A DNA stretch of 64,000 nt from Idiomarina fontislapidosi (GTDB taxonomy: Bacteria; Pseudomonadota; Gammaproteobacteria; Enterobacterales; Alteromonadaceae). The stretch's first letter is position 1. Each line of letters begins with the position of its first letter. Made by a program: the position numbers and the translations under genes. The notes below the pieces were generated by a model, which was not told the origin of the DNA, did not search any database, and saw nothing but the letters and a program-made list of their open reading frames with translations. Location of the stretch: positions 455,467-519,466 of the forward strand of contig NZ_QJST01000001.1 of NCBI RefSeq assembly GCF_003226255.1, given 5' to 3'. Below are positions 41,277-55,347 of this stretch, in pieces.

Positions 41277-41502
41277 ACATCTACTTCCTTCTTCTATCGA
41301 AAAGAATTTTGTTATTATTAGATTCGGTTGTCGTAGGTGTGGTTGAAAATTACATCAGCCAACACCATGTTTTACTCTAGGACACAGAGTATAATAGTCA
41401 AGTAGAAGCGGTGAAAAAATCGACATTTTTGTTTAATTTTTTAACAAAAATTGTCCAGCGAGATTAGACAAATCAGCTATAGTGATAATAGGTTGTTAAT
41501 TC

Positions 41503-41817
41503 ATGAGCCAGTTTGATCATCAACACGTATATGATGTTGAGGAAGACAGTAAACACGAACTGAAACCACCCTCGATGTATAAGGTCATATTGAATAATGA
41601 CGACTATACGCCGATGGACTTCGTGATAGAGGTGCTGATAAAGTTTTTTCGTATGAACAATGAAAAAGCGACAGACACCATGTTACAAGTGCACTATAAA
41701 GGAAAGGCGGTGTGTGGTGTTTATTCAGCCGAGATTGCTGAAACAAAAGTGGTGCAGGTAAATCAGTACGCTCGTGAAAACCAGCACCCTTTGCTCTGTA
41801 CCATGGAGCATGAGTAA
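41503..41817 (+). CDS. clpS: ClpS, N-degron adaptor of ClpAP
   Basis: A 104-residue ClpS with the conserved core [19 protein letters not shown] (about 27-45) and a flexible N-terminal extension. It brings proteins with N-terminal Leu, Phe, Trp or Tyr to ClpA. The ClpA-contact ending [16 protein letters not shown] is typical. It is followed 37 bp later by clpA. Confidence 0.96.
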   Translation: MSQFDHQHVYDVEEDSKHELKPPSMYKVILNNDDYTPMDFVIEVLIKFFRMNNEKATDTMLQVHYKGKAVCGVYSAEIAETKVVQVNQYARENQHPLLCTMEHE

Positions 41818-41854
41818 GATTCGAGCACAGCCGTAGTACGGTAAGGAGAGTGGT

Positions 41855-44125
41855 ATGTTAAACAAGGCGTTAGAACTTACCTTGAACGATGCGTTCAGAT
41901 TGGCGCGTGAGCGTCGTCATGAACTGATGACGGTTGAGCATTTGCTCGTGGCTTTGCTCGATAACCCAGACGCGGCTGAAGTGTTACGCGCTTGCGGACT
42001 CAACTTTGAGCAGCTTAAAGAAGAACTCATTAGTTACATCGACCGCAGCACACCGACCTTCGATGAACAAGATGATAGTGCGGATACACAACCAACACTT
42101 GGTTTTCAACGCGTGCTTCAACGTGCTGTATTTCATGTACAGTCGTCGGGTAATGCGGAAGTCAGTGGCGCTAATGTGTTAGTCGCTATCTTCAGTGAGC
42201 AAGAATCACAAGCGGTCTATCTGCTTAATAAGCACGATATCACTCGATTAGATATCGTGAACTATATTTCGCATGGCATCGCACGCTCACAAGATGAGCC
42301 AATGGATGAACATATTCCTGATGAAGAGGAGATGGCCGCCGCAAGCGAAGAACAGCAAACCCATCTTAAACGCTTCTGTACCAATCTTAATGTGCAAGCA
42401 AGAGACGGTAAGATCGACCCACTCATTGGTCGTGATGATGAGCTAGAGCGTTGTGCACAAATTTTATGTCGTCGCCGTAAGAACAACCCGCTACTGGTGG
42501 GTGAAGCCGGCGTAGGTAAAACGGCGATTGCTGAAGGTCTAGCGTACCGCATTGTGAATAAACAAGTACCTGACATCCTCGAGGAAGCGGTGATCTACTC
42601 GTTGGATATGGGTGGCTTACTTGCGGGCACTAAATACCGTGGCGACTTTGAGAAGCGCTTTAAACAGCTATTAAAAGAGTTAGGCGAAAAAGAGCACGCT
42701 ATTCTGTTTATCGATGAAATCCACACCATTATTGGTGCGGGTGCAGCGAGCGGCGGCGTGCTTGATGCGTCAAACTTACTGAAGCCTTTGCTTTCGAGCG
42801 GTCAGCTCAAGTGCATTGGCTCGACAACCTACACTGAGTTCAAAAACATTTTTGAAAAAGACCGTGCATTAGTGCGTCGATTCCAGAAAGTCGATGTTAG
42901 CGAACCCAGTGTTGAAGATACCACTAAGATCTTGATGGGCTTAAAAGAGCGCTATGAAGATCACCACGGTATTCGTTACACCCAACCGGCGATTAAAGCC
43001 GCGGCTGAACTCGCTGCAAAATACATCAATGAGCGCCATTTACCCGATAAGGCGATTGATGTCATGGACGAGGCGGGCGCTCAACAACGCTTATTGCCGC
43101 CGTCTAAGCGTAAGAAAACCGTCGGTGTGCAAGATATCGAGGCGATTATCGCTAAGATTGCACGTATTCCAGAGCAGTCGGTGTCGCGCACAGACCAAGA
43201 CATTCTCAAGCAGCTCGATCGCAACTTGAAGATGGTGGTGTTTGGTCAGGACGAAGCGATCGACAAACTCAGCTCTGCGATTCGTTTATCGCGGTCAGGC
43301 TTAGGTAATGAACATACCCCTATCGGGTCGTTCTTGTTCGCAGGGCCTACCGGTGTGGGTAAAACCGAGGTGACACAGCAGCTGGCTAAAGCCATGGGTA
43401 TTGAGCTGATTCGCTTTGATATGTCGGAGTACATGGAGCGCCATGCGGTGAGCCGGTTAATCGGTGCACCTCCAGGCTATGTTGGCTTTGATCAAGGCGG
43501 ATTGTTAACCGATTCAGTTATCAAGCAGCCTCATTCAGTCTTGCTACTTGATGAGATCGAGAAAGCCCATCCCGATGTTTATAACATCTTATTGCAGGTG
43601 ATGGACAACGGTACGTTAACCGATAACAATGGACGTAAAGCGGATTTCCGTAATGTCATTATCGTAATGACAACCAACGCGGGTGTACGTGAAACAGTGC
43701 GTAAGTCGATCGGCTTTAAGCAACAGGATCACAGTCACGACGCCATGGCGGAAATCAACCGCACCTTTACGCCAGAGTTTCGTAACCGGTTAGATGGCAT
43801 CGTATGGTTCAATCACTTAAGTGAAGAGGTGATTCTGCAAGTTGTTGATAAATTTATCACCGAACTGCAAGCACAACTGGACCGTAAAGGTGTCTCACTT
43901 GAGGTTGAGTCGAAAGCGATTGATTGGTTAGCTAAGAAAGGCTACGACAAACAAATGGGTGCACGTCCAATGGGTCGTATTATTCAGGAACACCTGAAAA
44001 AACCATTGGCGAATGAGATCCTGTTTGGTCAATTAACGCGTGGCGGTCAAGTCAAAGTCTCGTTAGATAACAACGACGAGTTGAAATTTGACTATGACAG
44101 TACCAGCGAAGCGATTGAGAGCTAG
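41855..44125 (+). CDS. clpA: ClpA, ATP-dependent Clp protease ATPase subunit
   Basis: A 756-residue Hsp100 unfoldase, almost exactly the E. coli length (758). An N-terminal double Clp-N domain (1-145), a first AAA+ module with Walker A GEAGVGKT (about 214-221) and a second with GPTGVGKT (about 495-502) are present. The ClpP-contact tripeptide region follows in the second module. It unfolds substrates for ClpP, including N-degron proteins from ClpS. AAGGAG precedes the ATG. Confidence 0.97.
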   Translation: MLNKALELTLNDAFRLARERRHELMTVEHLLVALLDNPDAAEVLRACGLNFEQLKEELISYIDRSTPTFDEQDDSADTQPTLGFQRVLQRAVFHVQSSGNAEVSGANVLVAIFSEQESQAVYLLNKHDITRLDIVNYISHGIARSQDEPMDEHIPDEEEMAAASEEQQTHLKRFCTNLNVQARDGKIDPLIGRDDELERCAQILCRRRKNNPLLVGEAGVGKTAIAEGLAYRIVNKQVPDILEEAVIYSLDMGGLLAGTKYRGDFEKRFKQLLKELGEKEHAILFIDEIHTIIGAGAASGGVLDASNLLKPLLSSGQLKCIGSTTYTEFKNIFEKDRALVRRFQKVDVSEPSVEDTTKILMGLKERYEDHHGIRYTQPAIKAAAELAAKYINERHLPDKAIDVMDEAGAQQRLLPPSKRKKTVGVQDIEAIIAKIARIPEQSVSRTDQDILKQLDRNLKMVVFGQDEAIDKLSSAIRLSRSGLGNEHTPIGSFLFAGPTGVGKTEVTQQLAKAMGIELIRFDMSEYMERHAVSRLIGAPPGYVGFDQGGLLTDSVIKQPHSVLLLDEIEKAHPDVYNILLQVMDNGTLTDNNGRKADFRNVIIVMTTNAGVRETVRKSIGFKQQDHSHDAMAEINRTFTPEFRNRLDGIVWFNHLSEEVILQVVDKFITELQAQLDRKGVSLEVESKAIDWLAKKGYDKQMGARPMGRIIQEHLKKPLANEILFGQLTRGGQVKVSLDNNDELKFDYDSTSEAIES

Positions 44126-44147
44126 CGTGTTAACTCAGTCAGCAAAC

Positions 44148-44174
44148 AAAAAAGGGGCTTTGAGCCCCTTTTTT
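44148..44174. terminator. Bidirectional terminator between clpA and infA
   Basis: AAAAAGGGGCT and AGCCCCTTTTT pair around TTG. It serves both convergent genes. Confidence 0.88.
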
Positions 44175-44186
44175 ATTGCATAGTGA

Positions 44187-44414
<228 letters not shown>

Positions 44415-44454
44415 CTAGAATTTAACTAATGAGCGTACATTGTACGCGTAGGGT

Positions 44455-45174
44455 TCATTTTTGTGTGGGAGATTTTACCGCTTTTTTCCAATGATTGCCA
44501 ATAAGGCGTTCATTTGGTGTAAAACGAGCTTTGTAATTCATCTTATCGCAAGCATCAATTTGATACCCAAGGTACAAGTAATCCAGTCCTTGCGCCGCTG
44601 TCCACTCGATTAAACTCAAGATAGAGTAGGTGCCTAAAGAACGCTTGTGCTCACTGGGGTCAAAAAATGTGTACATGGCTGAGCTTGAGCGGGCGAGTAC
44701 ATCAACGACACTGACCATTTTCAGCGTGCCCTCGCTGTCACGCCATTCAAAAAATTGTGGCTTCATCCAGTCAGCATCACACCAGAGCCAAAATGATTCG
44801 GGGTCGGGTGGATACATGGCGCCATCGGCGTGACGTTCCTCAATAAACTGACAAAATAGCGAGGTGTAGTCTGGTTGTGGGGTATCCGTTATGTTGAGAA
44901 CTAAATCACGGTTTTTGCTAAGCACACGCTTTTGATTTTTACTGTAGTTAAACTCGTTAACGGGTAAACGCAGCGATTGACACGCTTGGCAGAACTCACA
45001 ATGCGGGCGATACACATCGTTGTGACTACGACGAAAGCCATGCGCCATTAAATGCTCGTACAAATGTGCGTTCATTGGCGTGTGTTCATCAGTAACCGTA
45101 ACGATTAAACGCTCTTCTTGTTCATCGAGGTAACCACAGGGGCGGGAGCCTGTAATGCCGAGCTTAACACTCAT
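44455..45174 (-). CDS. bpt: Aspartate/glutamate leucyltransferase (Bpt)
   Basis: A 239-residue protein of the Ate1-like fold in the bacterial Bpt branch, which attaches Leu to N-terminal Asp or Glu and so creates N-degrons. Cys motifs CEFCQAC (about 59-65) and the block YLYLGYQIDACDKMNYKA, near 210, match. It overlaps the aat stop/start by 4 bp. The name arginyl-transferase sometimes used for this family is less likely, since bacterial members transfer Leu. Confidence 0.92.
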   Translation of the reverse strand: MSVKLGITGSRPCGYLDEQEERLIVTVTDEHTPMNAHLYEHLMAHGFRRSHNDVYRPHCEFCQACQSLRLPVNEFNYSKNQKRVLSKNRDLVLNITDTPQPDYTSLFCQFIEERHADGAMYPPDPESFWLWCDADWMKPQFFEWRDSEGTLKMVSVVDVLARSSSAMYTFFDPSEHKRSLGTYSILSLIEWTAAQGLDYLYLGYQIDACDKMNYKARFTPNERLIGNHWKKAVKSPTQK

Positions 45175-45875
45175 AAATAACGACTAATATCTCCTAGCGA
45201 CCAGAAATCACCTGTAAGAGGGCGATCGCGTAACGCTTTTAGTTGCTCAAGAAAATGTTCGCGGGACATGGGTACCGCACCTAATGACATTAAATGCGGA
45301 TTTTCCATTTGGCAATCGATCAATTCACCGCCGTGTTCTACAAAGGCATTGGCAAAACAATGCAGCGCCACTTTGGATGCATTGGTTGCGCGATGAAACA
45401 TACTCTCGCCGCAGAATAATCGACCGATGCTGACACCGTATAAGCCACCCACTAAGGTGTCGTCGAGCCATACCTCAACCGAGTGGGCATGTCCGTGACG
45501 ATGCAACTCGCAGTAGGCGTCACGCATGGGCTCAGTGATCCAAGTGCCTTCGTGCTCGGCGCGTATCGTGGCACACTCATCAATGACCTCCTCAAAGGCA
45601 TGATTAAGTGTAATACGCCATGATTGGCGTCGCATCGCCTTTTTTAACGAGCGAGAGCAGTGAATGTCGTTAGGAATAAAAACAGCACGTGGGTTGGGTG
45701 ACCACCATAAAATAGGGTCATCGGCAGCAAACCACGGAAAAATACCTGAGCGATAGGCGCTCAGTAGGCGAGCTTGTGATAAATCGCCGCCCACGGCAAG
45801 TAACCCGTTGGGTTCCGCCAGTGCCATCGACACAGGCGGAAAGCTGACTGAGCTAGGACTCAGTTCTACGATCAT
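45171..45875 (-). CDS. aat: Leucyl/phenylalanyl-tRNA-protein transferase
   Basis: 234 residues, E. coli Aat length. It transfers Leu or Phe from tRNA to proteins with N-terminal Lys or Arg. Typical blocks are GLLAVGGDLSQARLLSAYR (about 24-42), FPWFAADDPILWWSP, and GGLYGVSIGRLFCGESMF (about 138-155). It is in one operon with bpt, so both N-end transferases lie beside the ClpS-ClpA machinery that reads their products. Confidence 0.96.
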   Translation of the reverse strand: MIVELSPSSVSFPPVSMALAEPNGLLAVGGDLSQARLLSAYRSGIFPWFAADDPILWWSPNPRAVFIPNDIHCSRSLKKAMRRQSWRITLNHAFEEVIDECATIRAEHEGTWITEPMRDAYCELHRHGHAHSVEVWLDDTLVGGLYGVSIGRLFCGESMFHRATNASKVALHCFANAFVEHGGELIDCQMENPHLMSLGAVPMSREHFLEQLKALRDRPLTGDFWSLGDISRYL

Positions 45876-45896
45876 AGGCAGCGACTCGTCTTAAAT

Positions 45897-46883
<987 letters not shown>

Positions 46884-46946
46884 TTATAAAATTAGGTATG
46901 GGGTCGATTGTATGGATTGCAAGTAAAAGTCACAAGAAGAACATAA

Positions 46947-46976
46947 AAAAAGCCCACCTTTCTGGGGTGGGCTTTT
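46947..46976 (-). terminator. Terminator after ald
   Basis: AAAAGCCCACC pairs with GGTGGGCTTTT around a 7-nt centre. It lies 24 bp after the ald stop on the minus strand and gives a T-run in that direction. Confidence 0.85.
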
Positions 46977-47000
46977 ATGTAACACTCAATGAGTGTCTAA

Positions 47001-48134
47001 TTACTTAGATAATGCTTCACGTGGGTCTATATACTCTAGGCTTAATTCTTCGCCCAAGTCATCGTGGACTGCTTTGTACGTGATTTTGCCAGCGTGCATA
47101 TTTAAGCCGCGCAACAAGTGCTCGTTTTCTAACATCGCTTGGTTGCCTTTGTTAGCCAACGCAATGCCGTATGGCAAGGTTGCGTTGTTAAGTGCGATGG
47201 TTGAAGTACGTGCAACACCACCTGGCATGTTCGCAACACAGTAGTGAACAACATCATCAATCACGTATACCGGATCTTGGTGCGTTGTCGCGTATGAAGT
47301 TTCGAAACAACCGCCTTGGTCAATCGCAACGTCTACCAACACTGAACCTGGCTTCATGTTTTTGATGTGTTCGCGCGTTAAGAGTTTAGGTGCCGCTGCG
47401 CCTGGGATCAGGACTGCGCCAACAACTAAATCAGCTTCACGTGAATACTTGTCGATAGCATCTACGGTTGAGTAAATCGTGGTGACTTGACCATTGAAGA
47501 TATCATCGATCTCGCGTAGACGCGGCAATGAACGGTCAAGGATAGTCACATCAGCACCTAAACCGAGTGCCATTTTTGCAGCGTTGGTACCGACAACACC
47601 GCCACCGATAATAAGCACTTTACCTGGAGCAACACCTGGAACGCCACCTAACAAAGTGCCGCTACCGCCGTGTGCTTTTTCAAGGTAGTGTGCGCCTGCT
47701 TGGATCGACATACGACCTGCGACTTCACTCATAGGTGCTAAAAGCGGTAAGCCATTGCGGTTATCAGTCACTGTCTCGTATGCGATAGCAGTACAGCCTG
47801 ATTCAGCTAACAACTTGGTTTGTGTTGGATCAGGTGCCAAGTGTAAGAAGGTATAAAGGATCTGGCCTTCACGTAGCATCTTACATTCGTTTGGCTGAGG
47901 TTCCTTAACTTTGACAATCATGTCAGCACGTTCGAAGATCTCTTCTGGCGTTTCAATAATTGACGCGCCGGCAGCTTGATAGTCTTCGTTCGTGAAACCA
48001 ATCGCAGCACCGCCGTTGTTTTCAACGATAACGTCGTGACCATTCGCAACATATTCGCGAACTGCAGCAGGCGTTAAACCGATTCGGTACTCGTGGTTTT
48101 TAATTTCCTTAGGAACACCTATTAACATACTCAC
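47001..48134 (-). CDS. ald: Alanine dehydrogenase
   Basis: A 377-residue NAD-dependent L-alanine dehydrogenase, which interconverts alanine and pyruvate plus ammonia. It has [17 protein letters not shown] at the N-terminus (Arg15 and the Lys75-type catalytic region follow), HLAPDP (about 95) and the Rossmann motif [12 protein letters not shown] (about 175). It is divergent from lrp, a likely regulator of it. Confidence 0.97.
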   Translation of the reverse strand: MSMLIGVPKEIKNHEYRIGLTPAAVREYVANGHDVIVENNGGAAIGFTNEDYQAAGASIIETPEEIFERADMIVKVKEPQPNECKMLREGQILYTFLHLAPDPTQTKLLAESGCTAIAYETVTDNRNGLPLLAPMSEVAGRMSIQAGAHYLEKAHGGSGTLLGGVPGVAPGKVLIIGGGVVGTNAAKMALGLGADVTILDRSLPRLREIDDIFNGQVTTIYSTVDAIDKYSREADLVVGAVLIPGAAAPKLLTREHIKNMKPGSVLVDVAIDQGGCFETSYATTHQDPVYVIDDVVHYCVANMPGGVARTSTIALNNATLPYGIALANKGNQAMLENEHLLRGLNMHAGKITYKAVHDDLGEELSLEYIDPREALSK

Positions 48135-48294
48135 CCTCTATAATTGACACGCATTGAGTGCGTTTTATTTGCTGATGTGATTGGTAAATTTCGTGGCGCA
48201 ATTATAGACTGAAAACAAACTGAATTACGCACTTTTTTTAACCCAGTTTATAGTGATATATTAGGGGTAACTGGCAAATTAACGCGATAAAATT

Positions 48295-48786
48295 ATGAGA
48301 TTTCCAGAAAACACCGATGAAATCACTATTGACAGAATTGACCGTAAGATCCTGCGCATTCTGCAAGACGACGGACGTATAGCCAACGTGGCGCTAGCAA
48401 AACGTGTTGGATTGAGCGCAACTGCTTGTTTAGAAAGGGTAAAAAAGCTCGAGCGCGAGGGTGTTATCGAGAGTTATCATGCCCGTATTAACCCCGCTAA
48501 GCTCGGCGCTAACTTAATGGTATTTGTCGAGATTACCTTGTCGCGCACGTCGGCTGATGCCTTCGCTGAATTCAGTGAGGCAGCACGTAAAACCGAAGAA
48601 ATACTGGAATGCCATTTGGTCGCCGGCGACTTTGATTTTCTGATTAAAGCGCGAGTACCCGATATGCGTGCTTACCGTAAATTACTCGGTGAAACCTTGC
48701 TGATGATGCCCGGTGTCGACGAATCGCGCACCTATGTTGTAATGGAAGAAGTAAAACAAGAGAATAAAGTTCTAGTAAAGGGCTAA
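48295..48786 (+). CDS. lrp: Leucine-responsive regulatory protein
   Basis: A 163-residue Lrp, essentially E. coli length (164), with HTH IANVALAKRVGLSATACLERV, read in two parts (about 28-48), and an RAM ligand domain ending VKQENKVLVK. It is divergent from ald across 160 bp that should carry Lrp sites and both promoters. ftsK follows, as in E. coli. Confidence 0.95.
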   Translation: MRFPENTDEITIDRIDRKILRILQDDGRIANVALAKRVGLSATACLERVKKLEREGVIESYHARINPAKLGANLMVFVEITLSRTSADAFAEFSEAARKTEEILECHLVAGDFDFLIKARVPDMRAYRKLLGETLLMMPGVDESRTYVVMEEVKQENKVLVKG

Positions 48787-48846
48787 CATTAGCAGCGAGA
48801 TTCGCTACAATCGGGGGCAGAGAGCCTCCACTATAATAAGATCCCA

Positions 48847-51366
48847 ATGACAGGAAGCATAAGACGAGCAATGACAGGTGTACAACGATTATTAGAAGCT
48901 GGTTTATTAATCAGCGGTGCGCTCGCGATTTTTTTATTTCTCGCTTTAGTGAGCTTTAATCCAGCCGATCCGAGCTGGTCACAGACAGGTTTCGAAGGCA
49001 CTATCAATAATGCAGGTGGTGCTGTCGGTGCGTGGCTTGCTGATGTACTTCTGTTCTCATTTGGATTTGTCGCTTATTTAATTCCTTTCGCGTTTGCTGG
49101 CTTGGGTTACATGTTGTTTCGCAAAACCCACCAATTACTTGAACTCGACTACTTGGCAGTCAGCCTGCGTTTAGTCGGCGCATTGTTAACCCTCATAGGT
49201 GGTGCTGCGCTATCGTCGATAAACTTTGACGATATCTATTACTTCTCGGCGGGAGGCGTGTTTGGTGATGTGATCGCCGCGTCGGTGATGCCGTATTTGA
49301 ATTTTGTCGGTTCGACTATCTTGCTGTTAACCTTTTTAGCCACCGGCTTAACCTTAGTGACGGGCATCAGTTGGTTACAAGTGGCCGATAAACTCGGCGA
49401 ATTATGCATTACAGGTGCTTTGTGGTGTTACGAACGCATTCGTACGGTGTGGCAGTCGGATGGCACTAAAGGTCACGACCGTGATACTAAAAAGGACAAT
49501 AGTGATACACAGGCGAACGACGAGGACGACGACACACTTGATACCTCGGACTGGGATGAAACCACACTGGTAGAGCAAAAAGCTGATACCAAACAAGAGC
49601 CTGTGCTTAACTTACCGTCACTCTCTGCATTGGATGAACACGAGTTAGAAAATGACGATGAACCGCCGTTTGAACCGGACCCAGTGTTGTCTGAAAGTGA
49701 TGCGCCACGCTTTTCGAAGCAGGCAGCCGAGGCGCGTAATAAACGCAGCGAGCCAACCGCTGTAGAGGCGTCCACTCAGCATTCGACGACACAAGCTTCG
49801 ACAACACAAGCTAAAACAGAGCCAAGCACAGCAGTTGAAGAAGCAGCAGGGGAGGGTGAGCAAGAAGTCATGGCGCCACTCCCTTCGATTGAGTTGCTTG
49901 ATAGACCGAACAAGCAAGAGAATCCAATCACGCAAGAGGAACTGGATCAAGTTTCACGCACCGTTGAGACCGTATTGAAGGATTTTGGTGTCGATGTCGT
50001 GGTTGCCAACGTCCAACCTGGTCCCGTTATTACGCGCTTTGAACTGGATCTAGCGCCAGGCGTAAAAGTCTCTAAGATTTCGAACTTAGCCAAAGATATT
50101 GCACGCACATTGTCGGCGGTTGCGGTACGCGTGGTTGAAGTGATTCCAGGCAAATCCTATGTGGGCTTGGAGCTACCTAATAAACATCGCGAAGTGGTAC
50201 AGCTGAGTGAAGTCATTTACCGCGATGCTTTTCAAAACAGCCAATCACCGTTGACCATGGTGCTCGGTAAGAACATTGCAGGCTCGCCAGTCGTGGTTGA
50301 TTTGGCGAAAATGCCGCACTTGCTGGTCGCCGGTACCACAGGCTCAGGTAAATCTGTGGGTGTAAACGTCATGATCTTGAGTTTGCTCTATAAGAGCACA
50401 CCGGAAGATGTCCGCTTGATTATGATTGACCCGAAAATGCTTGAGCTCTCGGTATACGAGGGTATTCCGCACCTATTAACTGAGGTGGTCACGGATATGA
50501 AAGACGCAGCCAATGCGCTACGTTGGTGTGTCGGTGAAATGGAGCGTCGCTACAAGCTGATGTCAGCTTTGGGCGTACGTAATCTCAAAGGCTATAACGC
50601 CAAAGTAGTGGCCGCGAAAGAGGCGGGGCAGCCACTGAAAGACCCTATTTGGAAACCGGGTGACTCGATCGATGACATGCCACCTGAGTTAGAGAAATTA
50701 CCCAACATCGTGGTGGTAATCGACGAGTTTGCCGACATGATGATGATTGTGGGCAAGAAAGTCGAAGAGCTCATTGCCCGTATCGCGCAAAAGGCGCGTG
50801 CAGCAGGCATTCACTTAATCTTGGCGACGCAACGCCCATCGGTCGATGTGATTACCGGGTTAATTAAAGCGAACATTCCTACTCGGATTGCGTTCCAAGT
50901 ATCATCTAAAATCGATTCACGCACCATTCTTGACCAGCCGGGCGCGGAACAGCTACTCGGGCAGGGTGATATGCTCTACCTACCACCGGGCAGTGGTTCT
51001 CCTGTGCGTGTGCACGGTGCCTTTGTTGATGACCACGAAGTACACGCGGTCGTCGCCGATTGGAAGAAACGCGGCAAACCTAATTACCTTGAGGAAATTC
51101 TTTCGGGTGATCAAGGTGAAGACGCGTTGTTGCCGGGTGAGCAACAAGAAATGGACGAAGCAGAATCCGATCCACTCTACGACGAAGCGGTTGCCTTTGT
51201 GACCGAAACACAACGCGTGTCAGTTTCAAGCGTGCAGCGTAAATTCAGAATTGGTTACAATCGTGCGGCGCGTATCGTCGAACAAATGGAGATGTCCGGT
51301 GTCGTAAGTAGTGCTGGCAATAATGGTCAGCGGGATGTACTCGCACCGAGACCACCGAGGGATTAA
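48847..51366 (+). CDS. ftsK: DNA translocase FtsK
   Basis: An 839-residue FtsK with four N-terminal membrane helices (about 20-185), a short acidic/Gln/Thr-rich linker (about 205-360, much shorter than the 600-residue E. coli linker), the RecA-like motor (Walker A GTTGSGKS about 497-504) and a C-terminal winged-helix gamma domain ([20 protein letters not shown] about 795-814) that reads KOPS sites. It moves chromosome dimers to the division site with XerCD. Confidence 0.96.
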   Translation: MTGSIRRAMTGVQRLLEAGLLISGALAIFLFLALVSFNPADPSWSQTGFEGTINNAGGAVGAWLADVLLFSFGFVAYLIPFAFAGLGYMLFRKTHQLLELDYLAVSLRLVGALLTLIGGAALSSINFDDIYYFSAGGVFGDVIAASVMPYLNFVGSTILLLTFLATGLTLVTGISWLQVADKLGELCITGALWCYERIRTVWQSDGTKGHDRDTKKDNSDTQANDEDDDTLDTSDWDETTLVEQKADTKQEPVLNLPSLSALDEHELENDDEPPFEPDPVLSESDAPRFSKQAAEARNKRSEPTAVEASTQHSTTQASTTQAKTEPSTAVEEAAGEGEQEVMAPLPSIELLDRPNKQENPITQEELDQVSRTVETVLKDFGVDVVVANVQPGPVITRFELDLAPGVKVSKISNLAKDIARTLSAVAVRVVEVIPGKSYVGLELPNKHREVVQLSEVIYRDAFQNSQSPLTMVLGKNIAGSPVVVDLAKMPHLLVAGTTGSGKSVGVNVMILSLLYKSTPEDVRLIMIDPKMLELSVYEGIPHLLTEVVTDMKDAANALRWCVGEMERRYKLMSALGVRNLKGYNAKVVAAKEAGQPLKDPIWKPGDSIDDMPPELEKLPNIVVVIDEFADMMMIVGKKVEELIARIAQKARAAGIHLILATQRPSVDVITGLIKANIPTRIAFQVSSKIDSRTILDQPGAEQLLGQGDMLYLPPGSGSPVRVHGAFVDDHEVHAVVADWKKRGKPNYLEEILSGDQGEDALLPGEQQEMDEAESDPLYDEAVAFVTETQRVSVSSVQRKFRIGYNRAARIVEQMEMSGVVSSAGNNGQRDVLAPRPPRD

Positions 51367-51367
51367 T

Positions 51368-51982
51368 ATGAAGCAGTATGGAATCGCACTGGCAGTCATC
51401 GCGGGTGTAGTAATGAGCCCTGTAAGTTGGGCAACAGAGCAAGCTAAGCAACAGTTGCAAGAGAAAATGCAGCAACTCAAAAGCGTGCAAGCCACCTTTG
51501 AGCAAACGGTAACGGGCAGCGGTGGCGATGTATTACAGAGCCTGACCGGTGAACTTGCATTGCAGCGCCCCGCCATGTTGCGTTGGCGCAGTAATCCACC
51601 CGATGACACGCTCCTCGTCGCAGACGGTGAGTCGGTGTGGTATTACAATCCGTTCGTTGAACAGGTAACCGTCTATGCGCAGAGCAACGCGGTAGAAAAC
51701 AGCCCGTTGTTGCTGTTAATGGAAGGTACTCAAGCGCGTTGGCAACAATTTGATGTGAGCTACGACGAAGCCGACGGTGCATTTGATGTAATCAATGAAG
51801 CGACAGGTAATGAGCTGACACTGAGCTTTGATGGTGACACCTTAACGCGCATTGTGTTGAAGCAAAAACAAGGTGATACCACGACCATCGCGCTCGATGA
51901 TGTGGTCATGAACGAAACGCTCGCCACCGACCAATTCCAGTTTAACGTGCCTGAAGGTGTCGAGGTCGATGACCAACGGTGA
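51368..51982 (+). CDS. lolA: Outer-membrane lipoprotein carrier protein LolA
   Basis: 204 residues from the ATG at 51368, which follows GAGGG and directly the ftsK stop; the longer frame lies inside ftsK. A signal peptide ([22 protein letters not shown], 22 residues, named here only in part as [11 protein letters not shown]) precedes the LolA fold ([35 protein letters not shown]). It carries lipoproteins across the periplasm. It overlaps rarA by 14 bp. Confidence 0.94.
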   Translation: MKQYGIALAVIAGVVMSPVSWATEQAKQQLQEKMQQLKSVQATFEQTVTGSGGDVLQSLTGELALQRPAMLRWRSNPPDDTLLVADGESVWYYNPFVEQVTVYAQSNAVENSPLLLLMEGTQARWQQFDVSYDEADGAFDVINEATGNELTLSFDGDTLTRIVLKQKQGDTTTIALDDVVMNETLATDQFQFNVPEGVEVDDQR

Positions 51983-53324
51983 ACTCGCGTTTGAAGAAGA
52001 GCATGATTTTAGGCCCTTGGCTGCGCGCATGCGTGCGCAGTCACTCGCCGAATATGTAGGTCAACAGCACTTACTGGCTGAGGGAAAACCACTCTGGCAA
52101 GCCGTTGCGCAAGGGCGTTTACACTCCATGATCCTGTGGGGGCCGCCCGGCACCGGTAAAACAACCCTCGCCGAGCTGATGGCAACCTCAGCCGATGCGA
52201 CCGTATCACGCCTTAGTGCAATCACCTCCGGTGTAAAAGAAATCCGCCAAGCGATTGATGAGGCTAAGCAACGCGCTAAGCAGCAAGGTCGCCGTACCTT
52301 GTTATTTGTTGACGAAGTCCATCGGTTTAATAAAAGCCAACAAGATGCCTTTCTACCCTTTATTGAAGATGGCACCGTAATTTTTGTTGGTGCAACGACC
52401 GAAAACCCCGGCTTTGAGCTGAACAACGCATTATTATCACGTGCCCGCGTTTACCGTCTTGAGTCCATCAAGCCTGAAGATTTGCGCGCGTTGCTCAAGC
52501 GTACCCTGCAAGATGCAGAACGTGGTTTGGGTACTCGTCAGATTAAGCTTACCGCAGAGGCTGAGGACAGATTGTTGGACCTGGCTAGTGGTGATGCCAG
52601 GCGCATGCTGAATTACTTAGAAGTCGCGGCGGATTACTTAGCGGATGGAGAGACAGCGCTTGATACCGAACTGTTATTACACGCGGTAGGCGAGCAGCAA
52701 GCCGCATTTGATAATAAGGGCGACCATTTCTACGATATTTTGTCGGCTTTTCATAAGTCGGTGCGCGGTTCGTCACCCGATGGCGCCTTATATTGGTATG
52801 CGCGCATTTTAGTGGGCGGCGGCGATCCGCTGATAGTCGCGCGACGCTTACTCGCCATCGCCTCTGAAGACATTGGCAACGCCGACCCGCGCGCGCTACA
52901 AATTGCCTTAAATGCATGGGATACCTTTCACCGTGTCGGTCCCGCAGAGGGCGAGCGTGCTATCGCACAGGCCGTTGTGTATTGCGCTAGTGCGGCTAAA
53001 AGCAATGCGGTGTACACGGCGTTCAAGGCGGCTGTTGCAGCAGCAAAAGCGCACCCAACGGCAGAAGTACCCAGCCATTTACGTAATGCGCCAACTAAAA
53101 TTCATAAAGAACAGGGCTATGGCGAAGATTACCGCTATGCCCATAATTATCCCAATGCCTACGTGGCAGGCGAACGCTATTTGCCTGACGCGCTCGCGGA
53201 TGCTTATTTTTACCAGCCCGAGCCACGTGGATTAGAGATTAAAATTAAAGACAAACTGTTATGGCTTCGTCAGCAAGATGAACGCAGCGAGTGGCAGAGA
53301 GGACAGTCCGATGACCAGTCTTAG
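51969..53324 (+). CDS. rarA: Replication-associated recombination protein RarA
   Basis: 451 residues from the ATG at 51969 with GAGG upstream. A clamp-loader-like AAA+ ATPase with Walker [10 protein letters not shown] (about 57-65), Walker [11 protein letters not shown] (about 111) and sensor [10 protein letters not shown]. It acts at stalled replication forks. The operon order lolA-rarA-crcB-serS matches many gammaproteobacteria, and it overlaps both neighbours by 14 bp. Confidence 0.95.
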   Translation: MTNGELAFEEEHDFRPLAARMRAQSLAEYVGQQHLLAEGKPLWQAVAQGRLHSMILWGPPGTGKTTLAELMATSADATVSRLSAITSGVKEIRQAIDEAKQRAKQQGRRTLLFVDEVHRFNKSQQDAFLPFIEDGTVIFVGATTENPGFELNNALLSRARVYRLESIKPEDLRALLKRTLQDAERGLGTRQIKLTAEAEDRLLDLASGDARRMLNYLEVAADYLADGETALDTELLLHAVGEQQAAFDNKGDHFYDILSAFHKSVRGSSPDGALYWYARILVGGGDPLIVARRLLAIASEDIGNADPRALQIALNAWDTFHRVGPAEGERAIAQAVVYCASAAKSNAVYTAFKAAVAAAKAHPTAEVPSHLRNAPTKIHKEQGYGEDYRYAHNYPNAYVAGERYLPDALADAYFYQPEPRGLEIKIKDKLLWLRQQDERSEWQRGQSDDQS

Positions 53325-53703
53325 TCAGTGGTTAATGGTAGCTGCAGGTGGTGCGGTGGGTGCAAGCGCACGGCACGGCGTGGCTTTATTGATGTTAAGC
53401 ACCGGTTGGCGGTTCCCTTTTGCAACGTTGATCGTTAACATAATAGGCTCATTTTTATTAGGCGCTGTATACGCACATGTGCAACACCAAGGACTCTCAG
53501 AGTCCGTGCGGTTATTTGTCGGCGTTGGCTTGCTAGGTGCCTTTACGACCTTCTCAACATTCTCTGTCGAAGTGGTGCAATTGGCGACGCAAGGAGAATG
53601 GGGGCGAGCCTCATTAAATATCGTACTCAACGTTGGGCTATGCGTCTTAGGTGTCGCAGCAGCAATGGCGTTGTATAATTTCTTTATCATTAAACCGAAT
53701 TAA
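53311..53703 (+). CDS. crcB: Fluoride channel CrcB/Fluc
   Basis: 130 residues from the ATG at 53311; the longer frame lies in rarA. Four membrane helices with [11 protein letters not shown] (about 12-22), NIIGSFLLG (about 42) and [15 protein letters not shown] (about 76-90) are the Fluc motifs. The dimer exports fluoride. No fluoride riboswitch is seen because the gene sits inside the operon. Confidence 0.95.
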   Translation: MTSLSQWLMVAAGGAVGASARHGVALLMLSTGWRFPFATLIVNIIGSFLLGAVYAHVQHQGLSESVRLFVGVGLLGAFTTFSTFSVEVVQLATQGEWGRASLNIVLNVGLCVLGVAAAMALYNFFIIKPN

Positions 53704-53707
53704 GTGA

Positions 53708-55012
<1,305 letters not shown>

Positions 55013-55016
55013 TCGG

Positions 55017-55346
55017 TTAAATACACTTCGCGGGCTTAGGTAAGCCCGCGATACGTGTTGCCTGCTTTGCAGGCCCTTTAGGAAACAGTCGGTAGAGATA
55101 TCGGCTGTTTGCTTTTTCTTCGCCGAGTTTCTTCTTCATCGCTTTTACCAGCACACGCATGGCAGGGCTGGTGTCATACTCGCGATAAAAATCTTGCACA
55201 AAATGCACGACTTCCCAGTGCGCAGGGGTCATCTCAATATTTTCGAGCTCCGCAAAATGCAGTGCCAAGGCTTCGCTCCAGTCATCAAGATGAGCTAAAT
55301 AGTTGTGTTTATCGGTTTCGTATTGGCGACCGTTGAATTCAATCAT
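55017..55346 (-). CDS. tusE: TusE, sulfur carrier of tRNA 2-thiolation (DsrC-like)
   Basis: 109 residues, the E. coli length. The reactive Cys is the penultimate residue (KCI ending, Cys108), as in TusE/DsrC. It takes sulfur from TusBCD and hands it to MnmA for s2U in tRNA. It lies 1 bp after tusB. DsrC-type proteins have two Cys; only the C-terminal one is seen here, fitting TusE. Confidence 0.94.
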   Translation of the reverse strand: MIEFNGRQYETDKHNYLAHLDDWSEALALHFAELENIEMTPAHWEVVHFVQDFYREYDTSPAMRVLVKAMKKKLGEEKANSRYLYRLFPKGPAKQATRIAGLPKPAKCI

Positions 55347-55347
55347 A

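Noticed and set aside
49473..49950. Antisense frames over the ftsK linker
   Set aside because: Ser/Val/Cys-rich frames caused by the repetitive Asp/Thr/Gln codons of the linker.
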